Shown one piece after another: positions 51,655 through 60,782 of a DNA stretch of 64,000 nucleotides. This stretch comes from Eutrophobius brisbanensis (GTDB taxonomy: Bacteria > Pseudomonadota > Gammaproteobacteria > Eutrophobiales > Eutrophobiaceae): contig JAYPQE010000003.1 of assembly GCA_038131795.1 (NCBI GenBank), forward strand, positions 248,001-312,000, read 5' to 3'. Numbering within the stretch: position 1 is the first letter of the stretch; each line of letters opens with the position of its first letter. Position numbers and translations under genes: made by a program. The notes below the pieces were generated by a model that was not told the DNA's origin, made no database searches, and worked only from the letters and a program-made list of their open reading frames with translations.

Positions 51655-52638
51655 ATGCCTAGCAGGGAGTATGAAATCGTCAAAATTCTTGCTGATGGAG
51701 AGATTCATTCAGGTCAGGAACTGGCAGACAAAGCAGGGACCAGCCGGACAGCAATCTGGAAACATATAAATAAAATCAGGGCCAAACAGATAGCTGTCAG
51801 GGCAGTTAAAGGTAAAGGGTATCAACTGTCATCACCGGTGGAACTTCTGGAGTCAGTATGCATCCTGAAAAACTTTGAGCCGGGGGTGCATTGTCCCCAG
51901 CCATGCGATCTGGAAATCCATTATAGTTTAGATTCAACTAACCAGTACTTGCTTGACAAGTCATCAAACGGAACAATTCATGCCCATGCTGTTCTGGCGG
52001 AACATCAATTGCACGGCAGGGGGAGAAGTAACAATCGTTGGGAAAGTGGACTGGGTGCAGGAATATACCTCTCAATTGGATGGCATTATTCTTTAATGCC
52101 CAAGCAATTTTCCGCTATATCATTGGCCATTGGGGCAGTCATAGCAACGTTACTTAGCGAGACATTAAATAAATCGGTGGGGCTGAAATGGCCAAATGAC
52201 CTCGTCTATAAAGGTGCAAAACTGGGGGGGATACTCATAGAATCAAAAGGCCAGCACGCCGGTACCATGGATGTGATTATTGGTATAGGACTGAATGTTG
52301 TTTTGAATCAATTAATTGAAGAAAGAGTGCCGCAGGACATAATCGACCTGAAATCAATAACAGGGAAACCCCCATCAAGAAATGAGCTTGCCAGCAAATT
52401 GATATCAGTTATATTTAAATTGTTGTCAGAATACCCTGAAAATGGTTTTGATTTCTATAAATCTGACTGGCGTGAAAAAGATGTGGTCAGGGGAAAGCAG
52501 GTTAGACTCAATATGGGGGGTGTTCTAATTGAAGGGACCGCGGTGGACGTGGATGATACGGGTAGTTTAATAATGGATATCAATGGTTCGCAGGAAACAT
52601 TTACTAGCGGTGAATTAAGCTTGAGGATGCAACAGTGA
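51655..52638 (+). CDS. birA: Bifunctional biotin ligase/biotin operon repressor
   Basis: This 327-residue protein has an N-terminal winged helix (residues 1-60, AGTSRTAIWKHINKIRA) and a biotin-protein ligase domain with the signature LHGRGRSNNRWESG and WPNDLVYKGAKLGGIL, plus IGIGLNV. It biotinylates carboxylase carrier proteins and represses bio genes. coaX overlaps its stop by four bases (ATGA-type), the common arrangement. Confidence 0.95.
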   Translation: MPSREYEIVKILADGEIHSGQELADKAGTSRTAIWKHINKIRAKQIAVRAVKGKGYQLSSPVELLESVCILKNFEPGVHCPQPCDLEIHYSLDSTNQYLLDKSSNGTIHAHAVLAEHQLHGRGRSNNRWESGLGAGIYLSIGWHYSLMPKQFSAISLAIGAVIATLLSETLNKSVGLKWPNDLVYKGAKLGGILIESKGQHAGTMDVIIGIGLNVVLNQLIEERVPQDIIDLKSITGKPPSRNELASKLISVIFKLLSEYPENGFDFYKSDWREKDVVRGKQVRLNMGGVLIEGTAVDVDDTGSLIMDINGSQETFTSGELSLRMQQ

Positions 52639-53378
52639 AGTTATTTGTAGATATAGGTAATAGTCATATCAAGTTCGTTAATTTTGACGGGCAATATGGA
52701 GACGTTTGCAAGATAAAGTATGAAAAACACATATTGGGTAATCCATTATCCAATAGTGATATAACTTCTTTAGCTGCGCCTGATGAAATCATATGTATTA
52801 ATGTTGCCGGTTACAACATTAAACGCCAGTTGATAGATCAATGTCTGTCAATTTGGGACTTGAATCCGGAATTCATTAAAGTCTGCCAGAGTGACTTTGG
52901 CGTGACAAATAGCTATAAAGACATTGATCAGCTTGGTGTCGATAGATGGATGGCCATGATTGCAGCCTGGAATATTGTGCATAAAAAGGTAATGGTGGTT
53001 GATATTGGCAGCGCCATGACCATCGATCTGATTGATGATGACGGTATACACCTGGGAGGCTACATCGTTCCGGGTAATTATTTAATGGCAAATGCATTAT
53101 TTAAAGATACCAATATTCAATCAGACACTGATCATTCCAACCTGTCGTTGCAACCAGGTAAAAGTACACAAGAGTGTATCGTCAACGGGGCGGCAAGGTC
53201 CCTCACCAGCATGATTATGGATATATACCACTCAATAAACGAAAATCAGCAAAATCTTTATCAATGTGTGATAACAGGTGGCGGGGCAAATAATATTATA
53301 GAACATCTTAAAATCCCTCTACTATATGAACCAATGTTGGTTTTTGAGGGGATGAGGTTAACTAGGAGGTATTCCTGA
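52635..53378 (+). CDS. coaX: Type III pantothenate kinase
   Basis: This 247-residue enzyme performs the first step of CoA synthesis. The N-terminal phosphate motif FVDIGNSHIKFV, LGVDRWMAMIAAW, the active-site DIGSAMTIDLID and the late CVITGGGANNII are present. It overlaps birA, and its stop overlaps the following broken gene's ATG (TGATG). Confidence 0.93.
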   Translation: MKLFVDIGNSHIKFVNFDGQYGDVCKIKYEKHILGNPLSNSDITSLAAPDEIICINVAGYNIKRQLIDQCLSIWDLNPEFIKVCQSDFGVTNSYKDIDQLGVDRWMAMIAAWNIVHKKVMVVDIGSAMTIDLIDDDGIHLGGYIVPGNYLMANALFKDTNIQSDTDHSNLSLQPGKSTQECIVNGAARSLTSMIMDIYHSINENQQNLYQCVITGGGANNIIEHLKIPLLYEPMLVFEGMRLTRRYS

Positions 53379-53680
53379 TGAAATGGATGGCCATATTGTT
53401 ACTGTTAACCAATGTCCTGTATCTCGGATGGGAAATCGACAGAGAAACCCGTATCCAGATTAGAAACAGTCCATCAGCAATAAGTATTCCTGCCAGTGCA
53501 GTTAACCTTCAACTGATAGCATAAGCACAAACAACGCCTCAGCCCCGAGCCAGGCCCAGCATAGATATACCGGATATGACCAGTGATTATGGTCAGCAAG
53601 ACCTTACCGATGACGAATTGATGGCGGAATTACCCGACATTAAGCCATCAGGGTTCACCAGGGGAGAAACCCGCCAGTGA
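53378..53680 (+). pseudogene. Membrane-anchored protein downstream of coaX, truncated (SPOR-type position)
   Basis: The frame overlaps coaX as TGATG and begins with a membrane segment (MKWMAILLLLTNVLYLGWEI) typical of the protein that follows coaX, often a SPOR-domain protein. A TAA at 53522-53524 ends it at residue 48, after which the frame goes on (PRARPSIDIPDMTSDYG, DELMAELPDI). From about 53641 the bases are instead the antisense of an M14-peptidase gene, so the 3' half with any SPOR domain has been deleted. It appears dead. Confidence 0.75.
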
Positions 53681-54096
53681 AACAAACCTGAGTGAAACTA
53701 ATCCAGTGTCTTCAGCCATTTGAAAATGATGCTGACAGAGGAATATTCATCGCCATGGACACCTCCCAGCAACAATACCCTGCCAAGCGGTGACCTTGAT
53801 GGCAGTGGAGGATATTCCTTGTATAAGATGGGTGCGTCGTTATTTGATTAGCTCCCGGTGGTTTGTAGATTGAGTTCCTGGCAGTCATTGATGCTGACAC
53901 TGCCCAGTTTGCTGCCAATTCTTTGGCATTCAATTTCTACCAAATCACTGGCGACGTCTTCGGTCAAGTCATTATTATCTAAATCGGATGCATTTATTAC
54001 CTCTACGCCAACAAAGTCCGGTGTGGTGTTAATCATTTGTGCATGACTGTCAATATGCATGCATATTAAGGTTAAAAAGAGTGGTAACGTACGCAT
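53641..54096 (-). pseudogene. M14-type peptidase (zinc carboxypeptidase/amidase), truncated with stops
   Basis: The frame begins with a signal peptide (MRTLPLFLTLICMHIDSHAQ) and stops at TAA (53850-53848) after LNLQTTGS. It goes on in the same frame with GRVLLLGGVHGDEYSSVSIIF, where GGVHGDE is the M14 zinc motif. A TAG (53700-53698) follows LKTLD, then FHSGLFHWRVSPLVNPDGL, which is the M14 proximal sequence. Homology ends near 53641, where the coaX-linked pseudogene begins, so the rest of the domain is lost. Confidence 0.8.
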
Positions 54097-54111
54097 TGCT
54101 ATAAATCCAGT

Positions 54112-55083
54112 CTACAGAAAATTAGACAGGAATCCTCCAAATACTGACATGCCCAGCCAGTTATTATTTAAAAAAGCCCTGAAACAATCTTCAGATGTTC
54201 GGTTACGTATTAGATATTGATGGTATAGCATAAATCCTGCAGCCGGGATCAAGAATATATAGTAAATCAAATCCGCCTTGATTTGTATACCGATAATCAC
54301 AAGCACACTCAACATCAATACCTGAAATATTCCTATAAACACCCGGTCAGTATCGTCAAATAATATGGCGGTAGATTTAATGCCAACTTTAATATCATCT
54401 TCCCTGTCCACCATTGCATAAATGGTGTCAAAAATGACCACCCAGAGAATATTGGCAATAAACAGGAGCCAGGCAATATTGGGAATAGAGTTCACCAGAG
54501 CGGTAAAAGCCATTAATATTCCCCAGCTAAACGCTATGCCCAGGAAAAACTGTGGAATATAGGTGACTCTTTTCATGAACGGGTAGATGACGGCGATGGG
54601 CACAGCTGCAATTGACAGATATACAGTATAGCGATTGGTGGTTAATACCAACAGGAATGCTATCAGGAGCAGGGCCAGGGCAACCAGTACGGATTCACGC
54701 TTACTGATTTCATTGGACGTCAGTGGTCTGGTTTTGGTCCGTTGAACCTGTGAGTCAAAATCATAATCGGCCATATCGTTGGCTATGCATCCTGCCGATC
54801 TGGTCAGGAATACTCCCAGTACAAATACAAGCAGGATGTGTAATGAGGGTACGCCTTCGCCAGCAAGCCATAATGCCCACAGGGTTGGCCATAATAACAG
54901 CAGGGCCCCTATGGGCTTGTCCAGTCGGGTCAAACGGAAATAGAGTAATAGTCTGGACTTTATAAGTGGCCAGTTATTGATAATCCAGTTTTTAATTGTC
55001 CAGTAATATTTTTTACTGTAGTACTTTATGGATTTGTAAATATGAATATAAAGTAATCTGGAGTTTTCGTATATTTCCCGCAT
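54112..55083 (-). CDS. ubiA: 4-hydroxybenzoate octaprenyltransferase
   Basis: This 323-residue integral membrane prenyltransferase of ubiquinone synthesis has the Mg-binding motif NDMADYDFDSQVQRTKTRPL. The LRLT/FRLTRLDKPIGALLLLWPTLWAL block is diagnostic, and the second Asp-rich loop DTIYAMVDREDD is present. The first 45 residues, rich in Tyr, Lys and Ile (SIKYYSKKYYWTIKNWIINN), are an extension not seen in typical UbiA, so a start further inside is possible. UbiX at 5355 could serve the same pathway. Confidence 0.92.
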   Translation of the reverse strand: MREIYENSRLLYIHIYKSIKYYSKKYYWTIKNWIINNWPLIKSRLLLYFRLTRLDKPIGALLLLWPTLWALWLAGEGVPSLHILLVFVLGVFLTRSAGCIANDMADYDFDSQVQRTKTRPLTSNEISKRESVLVALALLLIAFLLVLTTNRYTVYLSIAAVPIAVIYPFMKRVTYIPQFFLGIAFSWGILMAFTALVNSIPNIAWLLFIANILWVVIFDTIYAMVDREDDIKVGIKSTAILFDDTDRVFIGIFQVLMLSVLVIIGIQIKADLIYYIFLIPAAGFMLYHQYLIRNRTSEDCFRAFLNNNWLGMSVFGGFLSNFL

Positions 55084-55120
55084 GACTAGTGTTATGTCTA
55101 TAAAACGTTGCTGGATTTTA

Positions 55121-57211
55121 TCAGACTTTTACATATTCTGATTGTATAGATAACCAGCGTTGCTGAAGTTTGGTTACTTTCTCAGGTTCAGACTCAGTAA
55201 AGCGCCCGGCTATCTTTTGTAATTTCGGAAGATATTTTGCGTCACGGACAAGGCTGGCAATTTTTAACTGGGGCAGGCCTGTCTGCTGTGTCCCCAGAAT
55301 GTCTCCCGGCCCACGTAATTCCAGGTCCTTTTCTGCAATGATAAAACCATCAGTATGAGTTCTCATTACCTCGAGTCTGGATTTCGCATTAGCTGACAAT
55401 GGTGACTGGTATAACAACACACAAACACTTTTATCTTTACCCCGGCCGACCCTGCCTCTTAACTGGTGTAACTGTGATAAGCCTAACCGTTCAGAATTTT
55501 CAATGATCATCAATGTGGCATTTGCCACATCCACACCTACTTCTATTACCGTCGTTGCTACCAGAAGGTTTATTTTGCCGGCCTTGAAGTCCTGCATGAT
55601 AAATTCTTTTTCTGTGGATTTAAGACGTCCATGAATTAAACCAATGTTGAGTCCGGGCAGGGAATGTTGCAGGGATTCGAAGGTTTTTACAGCAGCCTGA
55701 GACTGTATGGAATCAGAGTCTTCAATTAAAGTGCAAACCCAATAGACCTGATGACCTTGGTTACACACATTGGTTATACGTTCGATAATCTCATTGCGTT
55801 TTTCATTACTCAACACCACTGTATTGACTGGTTGCCTTCCGGGCGGAAGCTCGTCGATGGTTGAAACATCCAGTTCTGCAAAAATTGACATGGCCAGTGT
55901 TCGCGGAATGGGGGTGGCCGTCATAATTAATTGATGAGGTTTGAAGGTGCCTGAACTGCCTTTTTCAATCAGGGCTAACCGTTGTTCAACGCCAAATCTG
56001 TGCTGCTCATCAATGATGACAAGTCCCAGATTGGAGAATATGATGCCAGTCTGAAAGAGTGCATGTGTACCAATGATAAGTAATGGCATGCCAGAGGTCA
56101 TGAGTTTGGTAATTTCTTCGCGCCTGGTTTTACTTGCTTTGCCGGTCAACACTAACAAATTGATATCCAGACTGACAATCAGCTGCCTAAGGTTGATATA
56201 GTGTTGTTCAGCAAGTAGCTCAGTAGGTGCCATAAAGGCCACCTGTAAACCCGCAGATACGGCCCGGATGGCTGCTAGTCCGGCGACAACAGTTTTACCT
56301 GATCCAACATCACCCTGAACCAGTCGAAGCATGGGAATATCTTTGTCCATATCCGTGTTTATGTCATTGATGACACGCTGCTGAGCTGACGTTAAGTTAA
56401 ACGGCAGGCTGGCACGAAATTGTTCCGTCAGTTTTTTGTCGGTATCTTTCAGGGAGCAGGCATGATGTGTTCTGATCCTTTTCCGAAGGGTATATAAGCT
56501 TACCTGGTATGCCAGTAACTCCTCCAATATCAGTCTTTTTTGTGCAGGGTGTGCCCCGGATATTAATAAATTTATATCTGCATCGCCTGGTGGTCGGTGC
56601 AGGTAGGTGATTGCATCGAGCAGGGTAGGCGTTGTCCGGTCAAATTGGAGCTCTTCAGGGACCAGTTCTTCCAGACCCTTTGGTTCAGACTTGAGAATAG
56701 TCAATGCCTGATCAGTCAACTTTCGTATCCTGTGTTGCGTCAATCCATCTGCCAGTGGATACACGGGGGTCAGTGTCTGGTCCAGATCATTTAGCCCTTG
56801 TTCAAAAATCAGTTGGTATTCCGGGTGGACCATCTCCATCCCCTTGGGACCACGTCTGACTTGTGACCAGCAACGGATAATGCTGCCGTTCTCTAATTGA
56901 TTTTGTTGATAACGGCTGAAGTGGAAAAAACGCAGCATGATGGTACCGGTACCATCTGACACCGCACACAGCAGGGACCTGCGTTTCCCGTACTTTATCT
57001 GGCATAACTCAATGTTTCCTTGTATATACGCATCTGTACCCGCTATCAGACTGCCAATGGGACTAAGCTTGGTACGGTCAATATATCGGTAGGGCAGGTG
57101 AAACAAGAGGTCCTGAATTGAGTATATACCTATGCGATTGAGCTTTTTTTCCAATGCCGGTCCGACACCTGAAAGTCGGACTACAGGGGTGTTAAGTTTG
57201 CTGGAATTCAT
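55121..57211 (-). CDS. recG: ATP-dependent DNA helicase RecG
   Basis: This 696-residue branch-migration helicase remodels stalled forks and Holliday junctions. An N-terminal wedge/OB domain (LSGVGPALEKKLNRIGI; about residues 1-160) precedes helicase motor lobes with Walker A VQGDVGSGKTVVA and DEQH in VIIDEQHRFGVEQR. Motif VI is HQLRGRVGRGKDKSVC. It is the standard length for the family. It lies between ridA and ubiA. Confidence 0.96.
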   Translation of the reverse strand: MNSSKLNTPVVRLSGVGPALEKKLNRIGIYSIQDLLFHLPYRYIDRTKLSPIGSLIAGTDAYIQGNIELCQIKYGKRRSLLCAVSDGTGTIMLRFFHFSRYQQNQLENGSIIRCWSQVRRGPKGMEMVHPEYQLIFEQGLNDLDQTLTPVYPLADGLTQHRIRKLTDQALTILKSEPKGLEELVPEELQFDRTTPTLLDAITYLHRPPGDADINLLISGAHPAQKRLILEELLAYQVSLYTLRKRIRTHHACSLKDTDKKLTEQFRASLPFNLTSAQQRVINDINTDMDKDIPMLRLVQGDVGSGKTVVAGLAAIRAVSAGLQVAFMAPTELLAEQHYINLRQLIVSLDINLLVLTGKASKTRREEITKLMTSGMPLLIIGTHALFQTGIIFSNLGLVIIDEQHRFGVEQRLALIEKGSSGTFKPHQLIMTATPIPRTLAMSIFAELDVSTIDELPPGRQPVNTVVLSNEKRNEIIERITNVCNQGHQVYWVCTLIEDSDSIQSQAAVKTFESLQHSLPGLNIGLIHGRLKSTEKEFIMQDFKAGKINLLVATTVIEVGVDVANATLMIIENSERLGLSQLHQLRGRVGRGKDKSVCVLLYQSPLSANAKSRLEVMRTHTDGFIIAEKDLELRGPGDILGTQQTGLPQLKIASLVRDAKYLPKLQKIAGRFTESEPEKVTKLQQRWLSIQSEYVKV

Positions 57212-57222
57212 CTCCGGCAGGG

Positions 57223-57609
57223 TTATATATCCAGATCTAATACGGCGTCAATTTCCACTAAGGCATTTTTTGGTAACTGGGATACTCCTATGGCGGCCCT
57301 GGCAGGGTACGGAACCTGGAAATATTCAGACATGATTTCATTTACAAGAGAAAAATTTTCCAGGTCAGTTAAATACACTGTTAATTTTACAATGTTATCC
57401 AGTGAGCCACCTGCAGCGTCGGCAACGGCCTGAAGATTTTTAAATACCTGGTGAAGCTGTTCACTGAAGTCGTTACTGACTATCTCCATGGTGTCAGGTA
57501 CCAGGGGAATCTGACCTGACAAATAGACTATATTCCCCGCCCGAATGGCCTGAGAGTAACTACCAATGGCTTGAGGTGCATTGTTTGTTGAGACTGGATC
57601 ACGAGGCAT
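57223..57609 (-). CDS. ridA: RidA family enamine/imine deaminase
   Basis: This 128-residue protein is next to spoT and recG, the classic place for ridA. It has IGSYSQAIRAGNIVYLSGQIPLVP, the NLQAVADAAGGSLDNIVKLTVYL core, and YPARAAIGVSQLPKNALVEI. The Arg in PARAAIGV is the catalytic Arg of archetypal RidA, which hydrolyses 2-aminoacrylate. This contrasts with the RidA relative at 23170, which lacks it. Confidence 0.95.
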   Translation of the reverse strand: MPRDPVSTNNAPQAIGSYSQAIRAGNIVYLSGQIPLVPDTMEIVSNDFSEQLHQVFKNLQAVADAAGGSLDNIVKLTVYLTDLENFSLVNEIMSEYFQVPYPARAAIGVSQLPKNALVEIDAVLDLDI

Positions 57610-57633
57610 TATCTGGCTCCATTTATTTATTAC

Positions 57634-59754
57634 TTAGCGTCTGGAAATACGGGCAACATTTTTGATTATCCTGACCTTACGCATGATTTGGGCCAGGTGT
57701 ATCCTGTCCTTTACTTCGATGATAAACTTAAGTGTGGTATAGCGGTCATCCCGGTCCTTCATTTCAATGTGGACAATATTGGCGCCTTCTTCAGATATGG
57801 TTGATGCGAGTTTGGCCAGCATTCCCCTTTGATTGGTAACTTCTACTGTCAAATTGGCCTGAAAATCACTGTTTATATTGTTTTCCCACACCACATCAAT
57901 CCATTTTTCGGGATGGTTTCGATATTCTGCCACGTTGGGGCAGGACTGGTCGTGTACCACAATACCTCTACCGGCTGTTACAAAGCCAAGTATTTTATCC
58001 CCGGGTATTGGCAGACAACACTTGGGAAAATTAATCACCATGCCTTCGGTACCCTTGATGATTAAGGGGTGTTTATCATTCTTTTTTGATTTTGTTTGTT
58101 TGCCTGTAGTGTCGGTATTATCCGTTAATTGCCTGGCAATAATTTTTGCATTTCGATTCCCAAGTCCGATATCCCGTAACAGTTCAGCTTCCTCTTTAAG
58201 ATGGTTATCTTCCAGTGTTTTTAGCAGTTTGTCGTGTTCAATATCATCATAGCCAAAGGCCAATAGTTTTAATTCTCGTACTAACAGACGCTTACCTAAT
58301 GCTTCTGCCTCATTGGATTGCAGATTTTTCAGAAAATGACGAATGTTTGATCGTGCTTTTGCGGTGACTGCGAAATTCAACCAGGCAGGGTCGGGGCGGG
58401 CATTGGATGAATTTATGATCTCTACAGTCTGGCCGGTGGATAATACCGTTCCCAGAGGGGCAAGACGACGATCTATGCGCACCCCTACGCAGCGATTGCC
58501 AACGTCTGTATGAATCGCATAGGCGAAATCCACTGCAGTGGCACCTCGGGGCAACTCAACAATTTTTCCCTTCGGTGAAAAGATGTATACCGAATCTGGA
58601 AACAGGTCGACTTTTACATTTTCCAGAAATTCCTGTGGGTTGCCGGCCGTGGCCTGCATATCCATGACATTTTTTAACCAGGAGCGGGCACGTTTTTGTG
58701 CGCTTTTATGTTCGTTTGAACTCCCGGTTTTATACAGCCAATGTGAGGCGATGCCTGATTCTGCCACATCGTCCATTTCATGGGTGCGGATCTGGACTTC
58801 AATGGGGACGCCAAAGGGGCCAAATAAAACAGTATGTAATGACTGATAGCCGTTAACCTTGGGGATGGCAATATAATCTTTGAATTTTAAGGGAACGGGT
58901 TTATATAGATTGTGCACAATACCCAGCACCCGGTAACACATTTCAACATTTTCAACGATGATTCTAAATGCATACACATCATATACTTCGCTGAATGACA
59001 GCTTGTTTTTCAGCATCTTTTGATAAATACCGAATAAATGTTTTTCCCGGCCTATTATCTGGGCATTCGTTTTTTCCTGCCGCATTCGCCGGCGAATGGC
59101 ATTACGGATTTTGGTGATAATCTCTTTACGGTGTCCCCTGGCCTTAATGACCTGCTCATTGAGAATTCGGTAGCGCATGGGATACAACGTAGCAAATCCC
59201 AATTCTTCCAGTTCCAGTCTGATGTTATTAATCCCCAGACGTTGGGCGATGGGGGCGTAGATATCCAGTGTTTCTCTGGCAATACGTCTTCGTTGTTCTG
59301 GAGACAGGGCCTCTAATGTCCTCATGTTGTGTAGACGGTCTGCCAGTTTAACCAGTATGACTCTAATATCATTGGTCATGGCCATGACCATCTTTCTGAA
59401 ATTATGGGCCTGGGCCTCTTCACGGCTGTCAAAATTTATCTGCGTCAGTTTACTGACCCCATCAACCAGATCGGCAATATCTTTGTCAAAGCATGTCTTT
59501 ATTTCCTTTTTGGCTGTTTCCGTATCTTCAATGACATCATGTAATATGGCCGCGCATAATGTCTGATAGTCCATATGCATGTCGGCGAGGATTTTGGCAA
59601 CTTCTACTGGATGGGTGAAATAGGGTTCGCCACTTTTACGTATTTGGCCCTCGTGGGCCTTCAGGCCAAACTCATAGGCGCGCTTAATGCTCTCAATTTC
59701 AGAGTCTGGCAGATATGTACGGGTAACTTTTTCCAGTTCATTAACGCTTAACAT
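57634..59754 (-). CDS. spoT: Bifunctional (p)ppGpp synthetase/hydrolase SpoT
   Basis: This 706-residue stringent-response enzyme has an HD hydrolase domain with complete HPVEVAKILADMHMD and ILHDVIEDT, a synthetase domain (FKDYIAIPKVNGYQSLHTVL), a TGS domain near residues 390-450 (VYIFSPKGKIVELPRGATAVDFAYAIH) and a C-terminal ACT domain (NLTVEVTNQRGMLAKLASTI). The HD motif marks it as able to degrade ppGpp. It follows rpoZ by 89 bases and is the usual length. Confidence 0.96.
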   Translation of the reverse strand: MLSVNELEKVTRTYLPDSEIESIKRAYEFGLKAHEGQIRKSGEPYFTHPVEVAKILADMHMDYQTLCAAILHDVIEDTETAKKEIKTCFDKDIADLVDGVSKLTQINFDSREEAQAHNFRKMVMAMTNDIRVILVKLADRLHNMRTLEALSPEQRRRIARETLDIYAPIAQRLGINNIRLELEELGFATLYPMRYRILNEQVIKARGHRKEIITKIRNAIRRRMRQEKTNAQIIGREKHLFGIYQKMLKNKLSFSEVYDVYAFRIIVENVEMCYRVLGIVHNLYKPVPLKFKDYIAIPKVNGYQSLHTVLFGPFGVPIEVQIRTHEMDDVAESGIASHWLYKTGSSNEHKSAQKRARSWLKNVMDMQATAGNPQEFLENVKVDLFPDSVYIFSPKGKIVELPRGATAVDFAYAIHTDVGNRCVGVRIDRRLAPLGTVLSTGQTVEIINSSNARPDPAWLNFAVTAKARSNIRHFLKNLQSNEAEALGKRLLVRELKLLAFGYDDIEHDKLLKTLEDNHLKEEAELLRDIGLGNRNAKIIARQLTDNTDTTGKQTKSKKNDKHPLIIKGTEGMVINFPKCCLPIPGDKILGFVTAGRGIVVHDQSCPNVAEYRNHPEKWIDVVWENNINSDFQANLTVEVTNQRGMLAKLASTISEEGANIVHIEMKDRDDRYTTLKFIIEVKDRIHLAQIMRKVRIIKNVARISRR

Positions 59755-59843
59755 AGGCTAATTGTAACCTGAGCAGGTGAAAACTGCAGGCCAAGATTAG
59801 CCTTTTTAAGCGTGAATGCGAATTGCTGCCCAGGCAGCAGGAA

Positions 59844-60101
59844 TTATTCGACGGGTGGGGGTGGAAACTCCAGCTCGGCTTCTTCATCGTAGCTGCCGAT
59901 ATTGAGTTTTGCTACATTTTCCGGGGTCACCAGTCCATCGGCAATCTCTCTAAGTGCGATGACCGTTGGCTTGTCCTGATCTTCTTCTATTAATGGCTCG
60001 GCCCCCATGGCAAGCTGTCTTGCGCGTTTACAGGCAAGGGTAACCAGGTCATAGCGGTTGGCAACGAGTTCCATACAATCTTCTACTGTCAGTCTGGCCA
60101 T
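59844..60101 (-). CDS. rpoZ: RNA polymerase omega subunit
   Basis: This 85-residue protein matches omega: ARLTVEDCMELVANRYDLVTLACKRARQL, then KPTVIALREIADGLV. It helps assemble the beta-prime subunit. It lies between gmk and spoT in the standard gammaproteobacterial order. Confidence 0.96.
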   Translation of the reverse strand: MARLTVEDCMELVANRYDLVTLACKRARQLAMGAEPLIEEDQDKPTVIALREIADGLVTPENVAKLNIGSYDEEAELEFPPPPVE

Positions 60102-60149
60102 AGTGTCCTCTGGATAAAATAGGTCAAGGGCGGAATATTTTACTCAATT

Positions 60150-60773
60150 TTATTTATTATTCAACAGCTTATCCAGAAAATCGTCATAATAGCCCTGTTG
60201 CTGGTGATATCCCAGTTTCATGGTCTTGATTATGGATATCAGCTCATTTAGGGCATGATTAAAGTCATCGTTAATTACGATGAAATCATATTCATTGTAG
60301 TGAACCAACTCGGCCCTGGCCCCTTCCATTCTGCGAGAGATAACGTCTTCATCGTCTCCCCTGTCAACCAGCCGGGACCTGAGGGTTTCATATGATGGAG
60401 GCAGGATAAAGATGGTGATGGCGTCCGGGACTAATTTTTTTATTTGCTGCGCGCCCTGCCAGTCAATTTCCAGGATGATATCTTTGCCTTCCTGCAGCTG
60501 TTGTTCCACCCAGATTTTTGATGTCCCATAATAATTGTCAAATACGGTTGCATATTCCAGGAACTGTCCGCCCTGAATCAAAGACTCAAATTCGTTTTTT
60601 TCAACAAAATGGTAATGTATTCCATCTGTTTCATACGCCCGCTTTGGGCGTGTCGTATGGGAGATGGATACATATAGACTTGGCATCATTTCCAGAAGTG
60701 ATTTAACCAGTGAGGTTTTCCCTGTCCCGGACGCAGCTGAAATAATAAATAAATTGCCTCTTTTTGAATTCAT
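60150..60773 (-). CDS. gmk: Guanylate kinase
   Basis: This 207-residue enzyme phosphorylates GMP. The P-loop SAASGTGKTSLVKSL is near residues 13-27, followed by the GMP-binding SISHTTRPKRAYETDGIHYHFV and DIILEIDWQGAQQIK. The IFILPPSYETLRSRLVDRG block is typical. It lies nine bases after yicC. Confidence 0.96.
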   Translation of the reverse strand: MNSKRGNLFIISAASGTGKTSLVKSLLEMMPSLYVSISHTTRPKRAYETDGIHYHFVEKNEFESLIQGGQFLEYATVFDNYYGTSKIWVEQQLQEGKDIILEIDWQGAQQIKKLVPDAITIFILPPSYETLRSRLVDRGDDEDVISRRMEGARAELVHYNEYDFIVINDDFNHALNELISIIKTMKLGYHQQQGYYDDFLDKLLNNK

Positions 60774-60782
60774 ATTCGATAT

